NCBI GenBank assembly: GCA_002811675.1
Contig: PDIM01000048.1
Span: forward strand, 144,900-172,972
Direction of reading: 5' to 3'
Source of the DNA: Ichthyosporea sp. XGB-2017a
Lineage: Eukaryota > Opisthokonta > Ichthyosporea
Length of the DNA stretch: 28,073 bases
Shown here: piece by piece, positions 16,943 to 24,388 of the stretch
How the letters are laid out: every line of letters starts with the position of its first letter
Position numbering within the stretch: the stretch's first letter is position 1
The notes under the pieces: model-generated
Told to the model about the DNA's origin: nothing
Seen by the model: the letters and a program-made list of their open reading frames with translations, nothing else
The model's database searches: none
Translations under genes and position numbers: made by a program

Positions 16943-18001
16943 TCAAGACTGAAGAATCACCGAACAGATTGTATCGCCACGAATCATCATTTGCTTAACA
17001 TTTCGCTTAGAAACACGCGGGGTCAACACACTTTCGCTGGTCCTATATAGCTTGCACATACGTTTGTACACATTGCAGCGTCTAGGCCTGCTTCTGTTGC
17101 TCTTGGTTGGTAAGAGAAGTGATGGTGGTATGGGTGTTGATCCGTGTTCGGGTGACTGTTTCATATCGTTATGAAGAAGAGGCAAGGCAGGATCAGGATT
17201 TATCTTCTCTTTGGAAGTACTGGTACTCCTGCTCTGTTCCTTCCCTTTCTCCCGCATTTGTGCTACTCTTCCAGCCGCACACGCCCCTGAACACGTTTCC
17301 TTGTGGCGGCGAAGATCCTCCAAGAGAACCTTTGGCTTGTAAAACATCTCGATATAGGTTTCCTGGACATCGGCCAGAAGAACGTTGAAGTGCTTATCAA
17401 AGCTCTTCACCACACCGCAACACGAGGATTGGGGGGCTGGAGACCGCCGAACAGGTCTCACGCGGATGGTTACCCGCTTTCGGCTCCCCATAGCTTTGTA
17501 CAGAACCGAGATTGGCCCTTGCTGGGATTCTTCGGACATCATTCGATGCATGACGTTCTGACATTTCTTCGAGGGCGGAACGATTTGAGTTTTGGCTTGT
17601 TGATCTGTGATAAGTTCTTTCTTCTCTTCGCCATGACGCCCTTTTGTTTTCATATTACTATTATTATCAATCACCCTTTCCTGATCCTTTTTTTCCTGCA
17701 ACACCGTCTTCCCTCCTCCTGCATTGCCCTCCTTACTTCCTTTACCACCCGAAGAAGAGGATGAGGATCTCTTTAGGAAGCCAATAAACTTACTGAGATT
17801 ATCCAGAGCGCGGACCCGGGGCACAGGAAGGACTACGCGGTGAGAATAGCGGGGATCCAGAGCTTTCACTGGGTCAAAGGAAGAGGAGCAACAGTCCAGA
17901 GATGGATCCATTTCCTCTCTTCCTCCCTCTGTTTCACATCCCTTCTCTTGTGTAATAGCAATACTGCTCTTTCCATTAATTGATTCAGGCATACTGTTCA
18001 T
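16943..18001 (-). CDS. LSM11: LSm11, U7 snRNP Sm-like protein
   Basis: The protein has 352 residues (human LSM11 360). All conserved LSm11 elements are in order. The N-terminal motif SSSFDPVKALDPRY...LDNLSKFIGFL is at about 39-76. NVMHRM is at ~149, just before the Sm domain. Sm1 is GPISVLYKAMGSRKRVTIRV and CGVVKSFDKHFNVLLADVQETY (~161-217). A long charged insert follows, then Sm2 as VSKRNVKQMMIRGDTICSVIL at the very C-terminus. A split Sm domain with a long linker and a long N-terminal extension is diagnostic of LSm11. With LSm10 it replaces SmD1/D2 in the U7 snRNP, which cleaves replication-dependent histone pre-mRNAs. The gene is head-to-head with NTAQ1 (249 nt). Confidence 0.92.
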   Translation of the reverse strand: MNSMPESINGKSSIAITQEKGCETEGGREEMDPSLDCCSSSFDPVKALDPRYSHRVVLPVPRVRALDNLSKFIGFLKRSSSSSSGGKGSKEGNAGGGKTVLQEKKDQERVIDNNSNMKTKGRHGEEKKELITDQQAKTQIVPPSKKCQNVMHRMMSEESQQGPISVLYKAMGSRKRVTIRVRPVRRSPAPQSSCCGVVKSFDKHFNVLLADVQETYIEMFYKPKVLLEDLRRHKETCSGACAAGRVAQMREKGKEQSRSTSTSKEKINPDPALPLLHNDMKQSPEHGSTPIPPSLLLPTKSNRSRPRRCNVYKRMCKLYRTSESVLTPRVSKRNVKQMMIRGDTICSVILQS

Positions 18002-18250
18002 AGATTTGGATCTTCTTCTTCTTCTTCTTCTCCCGTCTCAAAGCAAAATATTTTGGGGTATCAGCTGATATTTGAAATCCCACTTTATTCCGTAACCCTT
18101 ATTTGGCCTTCATTTTGGTCTATTTTAATTGTTTTTTGGTTTTTGGTTTTTTATTTTGTTTTTTTGTTTTATTGTAATTAATTGATTCTCTAAAAAGGGA
18201 CTCGATTGTTCGTTTGTGTGTGTTTATCTTTTTTCTTTGATGTTTGTTCA

Positions 18251-19021
18251 ATGGAGTATGTGAAGGGATTGCAGCGGGAGTCGCTGATCTATACGTCGTG
18301 TTACTGCGAGGAGAATATATGGAAGCTGTGTGAGCATCTGGGGGAGACTCGAGTTAGTAATAGCGAGGCGAGTGTGCTTGATTGTGCTGGTTGTGAGTTT
18401 CTTGTGCTGTTTATTAGTAATGAGGGGCGTAGAGTGGTGCTGCTGGAACAGCGTAACTCCCAGCGGCCTGATGGGTTGGTAGTGTGGGACTATCACTGTG
18501 TGCTTGTGGTGGTGAAGAGGGAAGAAGGGGGGAAGGTTGCGGTACATGACAGTGTGGTTGTTGATTTTGATACGCGACTGGGGCTGGTAACACCTCTTAT
18601 TGAGTATTTTGGGAGATCCTTCTCGCCAGCACTTCCTGAGGATTACCAGTCTTGTTTTCGGGTGGTGGAAGCGAGGGAGTTTTTACGAATCTTTTGTAGT
18701 GACCGTTCGCATATGATTGACGCCATGGGTAATTACCTGGCAGCCCCGCCAAACTATCCACCCATCCAATCTTTGGATTCCCAGGCAGCGGTGATGAATC
18801 TTGCGGATTTCTGGACCATGACTGAGGACGCAGAGGGGATGGTGGGCGATCCAAGCAGTCGTGGTGGTAATGATAAGGCTGGCTCAGCCTCAGTTGTAGC
18901 CGATTCTTCCTCCGGTGTGCAGGTGACAACAGGCAGGGATGATTCTCGACGTCCGCTTCCAGGAAAATTGTACAAAGATCTTAAGATATTGATCCAGAAT
19001 TTATTGTGTGAAAACAGATGA
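18251..19021 (+). CDS. NTAQ1: Protein N-terminal glutamine amidohydrolase
   Basis: The protein has 256 residues. The enzyme deamidates N-terminal Gln to Glu, feeding the Arg/N-degron pathway. The catalytic triad of the family (human C28, H81, D97) is visible as C17 in YTSCYCEENIW, H82 in VWDYHCVLV and D105 in VVVDFDT. FCSDRSHM at ~154 is also typical. The C-terminus is longer than human (205 aa): a Gly/Ser/Asp-rich insert at about 195-235 precedes the last helix, GKLYKDLKILIQNLL. The ATG at 18251 is used because the upstream in-frame codons have no ATG. An out-of-frame ATG at 18240 starts a 7-codon uORF (18240-18263) overlapping this start. Confidence 0.93.
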   Translation: MEYVKGLQRESLIYTSCYCEENIWKLCEHLGETRVSNSEASVLDCAGCEFLVLFISNEGRRVVLLEQRNSQRPDGLVVWDYHCVLVVVKREEGGKVAVHDSVVVDFDTRLGLVTPLIEYFGRSFSPALPEDYQSCFRVVEAREFLRIFCSDRSHMIDAMGNYLAAPPNYPPIQSLDSQAAVMNLADFWTMTEDAEGMVGDPSSRGGNDKAGSASVVADSSSGVQVTTGRDDSRRPLPGKLYKDLKILIQNLLCENR

Positions 19022-19785
19022 ATAGACTTGGATAAACAGACACGCTCCGCTGAGACACTGCTATTAAAAGGCGAACCATTCTATTCCATCACAACAAAGT
19101 GCACTTCTTCTGTGAATTGGGGGTTTAGAGTTAAAAGAGATGCATGTACTTGAGAGAATGACATGTTTCGTACCCGAGTGAGTGAGTGGTCTGGACTGTT
19201 TCAGGCCATGATGTCTGCCTGTCAGCTCAGGACAATGCAGAATGTCCCCTACAAGGGTCAGCCTTGCAATTTCATAGCGTTTGGTTTCTTTTTTTTCTTT
19301 TAGCATGAACCTTTATTTGTCCGTGTTACAGCTCTTTTATGCTCTTGGAGCACTTGTACATATATATAAACACGAGCTAAAAGAAGAATAAAGAACTCGG
19401 CTTGTAATCGTGTGCTTCATGGACTTTGGAACACATGAACAGCTCTAGTGCCAGTTGCATGCATGGCAATTACAAAGAGTTTGAGGGATTTTAGGTTATC
19501 TATGGACTCACACATGTACAGAGCTAGCTGTACTGTGGGCTGACTCATAATGAGTACAAATTATTTGTGTCGTCTCGGAATATAAGAAACAAACAAAAAG
19601 AGGCAAAACAAAACCCGCTACAAAGTCTTCATACGAATAATAAGTAAAAGTTTCCTTCAATTATTTTGTTGTGTATTTAAGGAGGTTATGGTTATTGTAT
19701 AGAGTGACCCAAGTAACTAACTAACTGACCTAGAGAAAGGAGATAGGAGAGGGGGATTACCTGTGTGATAGAAGAAATAGGGAAA
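19022..19785. other. Long spacer NTAQ1-RIB4 with a U7-like string and a bZIP-type site
   Basis: This 764-nt spacer separates two genes of the same strand. In order it holds a T/C-rich tract ending in TTAG at 19304 (acceptor-like); a U7-5'-end-like 17-mer at 19323-19339 followed by a 5-bp hairpin TGCTC-TTG-GAGCA (19340-19352); AATAAA at 19387-19392, a plausible NTAQ1 poly(A) signal giving a ~370-nt 3' UTR; a GTACAG...CTGTAC near-palindrome at about 19516-19533; and TGACTCATAATGAGT at 19541-19555. I see no credible ORF. Confidence 0.5.
19541..19555. promoter_or_regulatory. TGACTCA bZIP (AP-1/Gcn4-type) site with palindromic extension
   Basis: TGACTCA is followed by AATGAGT, so that ACTCAT-A-ATGAGT is perfectly symmetric. 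It lies about 240 nt upstream of the RIB4 start. The sequence match is exact; the function is inferred. Confidence 0.4.
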
Positions 19786-20337
19786 ATGAGTGCACCACAG
19801 AAGAGTACCGTGTTGAAGAAGCAACGCTCGAGTCTGCTGAACTATAGTCCTGGTTTCTTTAAAGGTGTTGAGTTTGAGGAGAAGCTTAACGGGGGCGGGC
19901 TCCGTGTGGCGATTGTGTACGCCAAGTGGAATGCAGACGTTGTGAATCCTTTGGTCGAGGGATGCCTGAGAGGTTTCAAGGCCTGTGGAGTCAAGGAAGA
20001 AGATGTGATTCTCCAAGCTGTCCCGGGGTCCTTTGAGCTTCCTTATGGGGCAAGTCAGATTATCAAATCTCAGCGTCTGGATGCTGTGGTGACTATTGGT
20101 GTACTTATCAAAGGTGAGACTATGCACTTTGAGTACATCTCTGAAGCTGTGAGCCATGGGATTATGAAACTGGGCATTGATTCGGGTGTTCCCGTCATCT
20201 TTGGAGTGTTGACCTGTTTGAATGAGAATCAGGCCAAGGACCGAGCTGGTCTGAATGGCGGACACAGCCACGCTGAAGATTGGGCCCGTACTGCAGTAGA
20301 AATGGCCCAACTTCGTAAACACACTGGATCTTATTAA
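19786..20337 (+). CDS. RIB4: 6,7-dimethyl-8-ribityllumazine synthase
   Basis: The protein has 183 residues. It catalyses the penultimate step of riboflavin synthesis, condensing the ribityl-aminouracil with dihydroxybutanone phosphate. Family motifs are VAIVYAKWN (~41), VPGSFELPYGA (79-89), GVLIKGETMHFEYIS with the catalytic His at 114, GVPVIFGVLTC, and the C-terminal HAEDWARTAVEMA. The start is the ATG at 19786; a GTG seven codons upstream is not a plausible eukaryotic start. The first ~38 residues extend beyond the bacterial core but show no clear targeting signal. No other riboflavin gene is in the window. Animals lack this enzyme, which constrains the host's identity. AATAAA at 20515-20520 is the likely poly(A) signal. 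Confidence 0.96.
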   Translation: MSAPQKSTVLKKQRSSLLNYSPGFFKGVEFEEKLNGGGLRVAIVYAKWNADVVNPLVEGCLRGFKACGVKEEDVILQAVPGSFELPYGASQIIKSQRLDAVVTIGVLIKGETMHFEYISEAVSHGIMKLGIDSGVPVIFGVLTCLNENQAKDRAGLNGGHSHAEDWARTAVEMAQLRKHTGSY

Positions 20338-21052
20338 AAAAAGAAACACCAAGAACTTCTTCCATTAAGAGCGTGTTGTGGATTTGATGCGTAAAGGAAT
20401 TGCCAAAGAAGGAGCACGTATGTGGAAGCAGAAGATAATGACTGAGGCTTTTATAAGAGAATTTGTAAAGGAAGAAAATCCTTCATTGGATTGAAGTTAT
20501 GGGGAGCTTATTACAATAAAAGATCACAGAGAGAGAAAACGATAGAAAAAGGGAAGTTACTGGACTTCATAGATAATGGGATTGATTTATTATTCTTGCC
20601 TCGTTGACTCTTCAATCTGTCTTTCTCTGCTGTGAACCAGAGCACAGAAACAGGATTAAAAGTGAAACTCAAGTGTTCCGTGTTTTCCACCGTTTGATTT
20701 CCAGTTTTTCCAATTTCATGCTCCCCATCGTCCTCCGGTTCGGTTCCGATTCCACCTTTCAATCCCATTTTCATTTTCTTCCACTTGCTTCAGTCTTTTT
20801 TTATGAATCAGGTACAATAGTCGTTTTTTATTTTATTTTTTTATTACTTACAACCAAAGTCCATTTTCCCAAATACAATGAACTATCAAATCTTCTTCAA
20901 ATTTCGAATGATTCCCCTTCTTTTCTTTCGCCCCCCTCTTCTATGAAACCAGATAAACACAATCACAGAATAAAATGAATCTCAAGGAAAGCGATATGTT
21001 CAACAAAATCAACAAAACCAAATCAAACTTGATACATCCAACCAAGATATAT
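20338..21052. other. Convergent spacer RIB4 / RPL18A
   Basis: This 715-nt spacer carries both 3' ends: AATAAA for RIB4 at 20515-20520 and, for RPL18A, a minus-strand AATAAA at 20827-20832. A 35-codon ORF from an ATG at 20387 to 20494 has protein-like composition (see findings). The right part is A/C-rich on the plus strand. I recognise no RNA gene. Confidence 0.5.
20515..20520 (+). terminator. Poly(A) signal of RIB4
   Basis: AATAAA lies 177 bases after the RIB4 stop, the first canonical signal downstream. Confidence 0.45.
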
Positions 21053-22538
21053 TTAGGCAAAAGTGCTTGGGCGGTAGGCAAGGAACTTGGCCTTGCGGGT
21101 ACGGGGCAATCCCACGCGATGAGGCAAGGGGAACTTCAAAGACTCGTTAAAGAGCTGCTTCATGTGAGGACGGCGGCACTCCGAGCTCTTGACCACGGCT
21201 GTGCGGATAATCTGGAGAGACTGGGCACGGACACGGTGGCGAGCAGCCATTTCTCCGTACAGGGCAGTTACCGCCTCGGTGATAGAGGTACCGCGGAATT
21301 CCTTGTACATGTTATGGGTTCCAGTACGGGAATCATAACGCAACCAGATACCAAAGTTCTTGATGACACTGGGTTTCTTTTCAAAGAGTTCGGTGACATT
21401 GACGATCTCACCGTTGGCTCTCTTCAAGTTGTGGTATCTCTTGACAAAGTACCAGAATTTACTCTTGGCAACCAAATCATTGGGAGCAAAGATCTTCATG
21501 CGGTACAATTTACCGAGAGGATCCTTCTTGGAAGGAATTCTGCGGCCAACGACCTCGTATTGGTGAAGCTAATTATTGTGCAACAGAAAAGAAAATCAGA
21601 AAATAATCAGTACACTTGATTCAAACTACGATAACAACGGCAACAATGAATACCCAAGAATCAAAGCACCCAGGCACTGTCCCCACCCAGCCTTACACAA
21701 GTATCATTGTAGATCCCTACTTCTATTTTTCAACAACCCTGAACCAGACTATCCTCAAACTATATCGCCTCTTTCCCCCCTGTAAACGGCACACACAATG
21801 TAAACGGCACACACAATCTAATTCTCACTCCGCCTTTTTCCAAGTACACACATAGCCTATTCATCTCCCACTTTTCTACTTTTTTTCCTGATCAGACCAA
21901 AGAAAAACAGCACAGCAAGCCCATGTCCCAATGCATTGCTTATTCCTATTCAGCAATCACATCTACTGAGGGAAAGTTTCAAACACCTCTCTTCTCTCCT
22001 TCCTCATTGGGGATCGGTGTAATTCCTTCTCCTCAGTCTGCACTATTCTGCTGCGTAGATTAGCATTCACCATAGACACCACCTGCTGTTTTACTTCCCG
22101 GTCTTTCAGTCCTTCTTTAAAACTTTCTTTCTCTTCATTGGTCTGACACAATTAATTTTAGATACAGAATGACAGACGGACATTTTTGGGCAGCTGCTGT
22201 CTTTCCATCAAGGCTCATCCTCTCTTTCTGGTCTCCAGCAGGGGATCTCACCCATCCATCCATCCATCCAGAATCGTTATCATCCCCAATCCCACCATCA
22301 TCATTGCTCCTCCAACTGCATTAACCCCCCACATAAGAATTAATTCAAAATTATAAAAACTGGCATTTTCCCCCTCCTTTCGAATAATAATTAAATGCGA
22401 GTTTCTCGAGTTTCATTTGTCTATCCCCCTTGTCGATCCGAACACAACCCCATCCCGATGGGCAATCCACATATCCCCAACACAATCATCATCTGATCAC
22501 TAAATATTATTTACCTGAGCTGGGTCTCTAGCAGGCAT
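21053..22538 (-). CDS. RPL18A: Ribosomal protein eL20 (RPL18A), two exons
   Basis: A structural protein of the 60S subunit. Exon 2 (21053..21568) carries almost all of the protein: YEVVGRRIPSKKDP, LYRMKIFAPNDLVAKSKFWYF, FGIWLRYDSRTGTHNMYKEFR, MAARHRVRAQS, KFPLPHRV and the terminal RPSTFA, all eL20 landmarks. The frame closes with TAG just upstream of an acceptor, and no ATG fits the family start in exon 2. Exon 1 is 22515..22538 (24 nt), encoding MPARDPAQ and ending CAG|GTAAAT. Joined in phase 0 with CTTCACCAATAC this gives 179 residues (human 176) and the expected short N-terminus before YEVVGR. The exon 2 call is near certain; exon 1 is deduced from frame, length, splice sites and position. 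Confidence 0.93.
21781..21816. repeat. Perfect tandem duplication, 2 x 18 nt
   Basis: TGTAAACGGCACACACAA occurs twice without a gap (21781-21798 and 21799-21816), inside the RPL18A intron. It is probably a recent slippage event. Confidence 0.9.
22252..22270. repeat. CCAT microsatellite
   Basis: About four and a half uninterrupted CCAT units within the RPL18A intron; a simple repeat. Confidence 0.85.
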
Positions 22539-22928
22539 CTTTGATTTATAAATTATTTTTTCTTTAAATTAAAATTTAAAAACAAAAAATAAAATCAGCA
22601 GAAAAAGAGGAGGAGAAAACCTTTTGGTACGGAATTCTCAATGAGAGAGATTTTATAACAAAAAACACAGAGACTGCCTTAACTATGGAAACTCCCATAC
22701 AAATGATATTTCTACCGGGGTTTGTATGGAAAACCATTCTGGGCATGGCATTTTGATTTTTTGGGATTTTTGGATATTTTTTTTTTTTTTATTTTTTCAG
22801 TTTTTAGTTTTGTTTTTAGAATTTTTTTCGTTTTGGAAGTACATTTTTGTACAAAAAAAAAGTGTTCATGAATGACATAAGGAGGACATAAATCAACAAA
22901 GAAGAGGTAGAGCCCCTTCCCTCCTCCC
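22539..22928. other. RPL18A upstream region and 3' end of the 362-aa gene
   Basis: Both neighbours read leftward. The part next to RPL18A is A-rich. At 22695-22729 there is a 9-bp inverted repeat CCATACAAA/TTTGTATGG. Further right is a T-rich tract with an 11-12 nt T run. No ORF of note. Confidence 0.5.
22692..22729. promoter_or_regulatory. Paired Rap1/RPG-box-like inverted repeat upstream of RPL18A
   Basis: CCATACAAA (22695-22703) and TTTGTATGG (22721-22729) form perfect 9-bp arms with a 17-nt spacer, about 155-190 nt upstream of the eL20 start. The left arm reads ACTCCCATACAAAT (22691-22704), which agrees with the yeast RPG box ACACCCATACATTT at 11 of 14 positions. Use as a ribosomal-protein promoter element is inferred. 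Confidence 0.4.
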
Positions 22929-24017
22929 TTAGCTATCCTCTGCAGGCGGTTCAGTGATCATTGCCGAAGAAAGCATCTCTGTAAAGTTGTCAACATATCT
23001 CCCAATGGCGTCTAGGAGGAACTGCACAGCTTTGGCAGTGTGTGCAGCGAGCTGTGCCCGTACGTCCCCCAGGCCCGGTGTGAATTCCTTTGCAGCCATA
23101 GCCTGATCCTGCCCTGTATTTGCCTTATCCTTTGCCTTCTCGCAGGCATTCTGCACCTGGGCACGGACCTTGTCGCGTGACTGGACGACTGTGGTGACCA
23201 GCAGGCGAAGAATATCTTTGATTTTTACAATGAGAATGTCTACCTTCCCTTCGAGGGTGCCTTGGAGAAGCTCCATCAGCTGAAGCACTCCAGGGTCAAT
23301 GTCACTCTTACTCCCGCCCACGAAGACGATGGGTTCTGATTCCATTTTCTTTTTGAGCTCTCCTTTCTTTTCCTGGATGATTGTATAGATTTTTCCGGTT
23401 ATAAGCTCGACAATGTCATCCGTGCTTCCTTCTGCTGCTATTCGGACTTCTTCTTTGGCCTCCAGCTGCTCCTTTTTCCCCTCAAGATCGTCGAGTTTCT
23501 GAGCAGCTGCTCCCCCGACGTCTCTCTTTTTCATCTCAACCTCTACAGCCAGTTCGTTTGTGCTCAATGCAATCTGATCAAGAGCAAGTTCTCTAAAAAA
23601 TACAAACTTGTCCTGATTCTTTGACTCGTAGCGATATGTCAAGGCAAGAGCAACAATCGCATTAAGAAATCGTGCAGCTTTGAGTTCTTGCTTCTCCACA
23701 CATGCCTGTGCTCCAATCTCTGCCAACTGGCCCACCAACTCGTACAGTTTCAATGCGATATTTTTCTTCAGATTTGTGTTAATCTTATTTAAGATCTTTG
23801 TGATGATATACTTGGCTGCTTTTCCTGTTCCCTTCTTCTTTTCCTCCTCCTCTCTTTCCTTCTTTTCCTTCTTCTTAACTACTTCCGGGTCATAAAGAAG
23901 CTGCCATTCTTCAAATCTCTTAAAGTGGAACACCTCTGCGGCTGCATTGTCTGCAGTCAGGATCTCCTCAGTCCATTTTTCTTTCTTCTTCGACTCGATT
24001 TTATCAAACAGGCCCAT
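22929..24017 (-). CDS. Unrecognised 362-aa helical protein
   Basis: I cannot assign a family. The frame is open from the ATG MGLFDKIESKKK to a C-terminal PPAEDS. No transmembrane segment or signal peptide is visible, and only two cysteines (about 106 and 289). Residues ~48-65 are a run of Lys/Glu. Residues ~68-170 are an Ala/Leu-rich amphipathic helical region (KLYELVGQLAEIGAQACVEK, ARFLNAIVALALTYRY). Residues ~170-235 look like a coiled coil. Residues ~255-350 form another helical stretch (LLQGTLEGKVDILIVKIKDI, AHTAKAVQFLLDAIGRYV). The even amino-acid composition, lack of low complexity in the core and good codon structure say it is real. The second residue is Gly, but position 6 is Lys, so N-myristoylation is unlikely. 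It could be cytoskeletal or lipid-associated; there is no direct evidence for either. Confidence 0.75.
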   Translation of the reverse strand: MGLFDKIESKKKEKWTEEILTADNAAAEVFHFKRFEEWQLLYDPEVVKKKEKKEREEEEKKKGTGKAAKYIITKILNKINTNLKKNIALKLYELVGQLAEIGAQACVEKQELKAARFLNAIVALALTYRYESKNQDKFVFFRELALDQIALSTNELAVEVEMKKRDVGGAAAQKLDDLEGKKEQLEAKEEVRIAAEGSTDDIVELITGKIYTIIQEKKGELKKKMESEPIVFVGGSKSDIDPGVLQLMELLQGTLEGKVDILIVKIKDILRLLVTTVVQSRDKVRAQVQNACEKAKDKANTGQDQAMAAKEFTPGLGDVRAQLAAHTAKAVQFLLDAIGRYVDNFTEMLSSAMITEPPAEDS

Positions 24018-24388
24018 TATGATTACCCATATTTCACAATATTACGCGGATTTGTCAACAGTTTCGTATTCCTTGCAACTGTTTAAATGGGAGTCGAGGA
24101 GCAACAAACAATAATAATAAAATAAACAAAAATTAGGGGGAGGAACTAAAAATAAAAAAGTGAAACCTCTTTGCGCCTTTCATTTCCCCCCCTCATTATT
24201 TTGTACTTTTGCCTTGATGTATTCGGTCAAACATGCAACCGATGAAGAGGGTGGCTCTTTCTGCCACCGCGACAGTGCTAGGATGGGTGAGTATATTTCT
24301 GGTGATTAGCAAGGAGAGCTAAGTGAGATGTTGGTCTTCTTCATTGATGTCCTATCATAGCCGATATCTGTACAATACCCCACATATC
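24018..24388. other. Spacer between the 362-aa gene and TADA3
   Basis: The left half is AT-rich, as expected for a promoter. The right half (about 24210-24388) is GC-richer. It holds a 6-bp hairpin GGTGGC/GCCACC at 24250-24268 and a 29-codon plus-strand ORF (24233-24322) that contains a GTGAGT donor-like site. It should also include the TADA3 3' UTR, though I see no canonical AATAAA for it. Confidence 0.45.

Larger units (their letters stand above)
21569..22514 (-). other. RPL18A intron (946 nt, phase 0)
   Basis: The donor is CAG|GTAAATA (22514) and the acceptor is AATTATTAG|CTT (21569). A branch-like TACTGAT lies about 40 nt before the acceptor, followed by a pyrimidine-rich tract. The intron holds a perfect tandem 18-nt duplication (21781-21816) and a CCAT repeat (22252-22270). 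I searched for C/D snoRNA boxes: isolated ATGATGA strings occur near 22300 and 22490 but no CTGA lies at a suitable distance. Confidence 0.82.

Noticed and set aside
17303-17764. 153-codon plus-strand ORF over LSM11
   Set aside because: Antisense to a conserved protein and without recognisable motifs.
19285-19304. Strong polypyrimidine-TTAG acceptor after NTAQ1
   Set aside because: No matching donor with a plausible coding consequence; the NTAQ1 frame already closes normally, so no intron was annotated.
19340-19352. TGCTC-TTG-GAGCA hairpin as a histone 3' stem-loop
   Set aside because: Histone stem-loops have a 6-bp stem with a 4-nt loop and a GGC start. This has 5 bp and a 3-nt loop, and no histone gene is nearby.
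20735-20755. GGTTCCGATTCC, tRNA B-box-like
   Set aside because: It has one extra base and no cloverleaf could be drawn.
21963-22151. 62-codon minus-strand ORF inside the eL20 intron
   Set aside because: Composition is simple Lys/Glu, no recognisable motif, and it lies within a well-supported intron.
22290-22500. C/D-box snoRNAs in the eL20 intron
   Set aside because: C-box-like strings occur without a D box at a suitable distance or a terminal stem.
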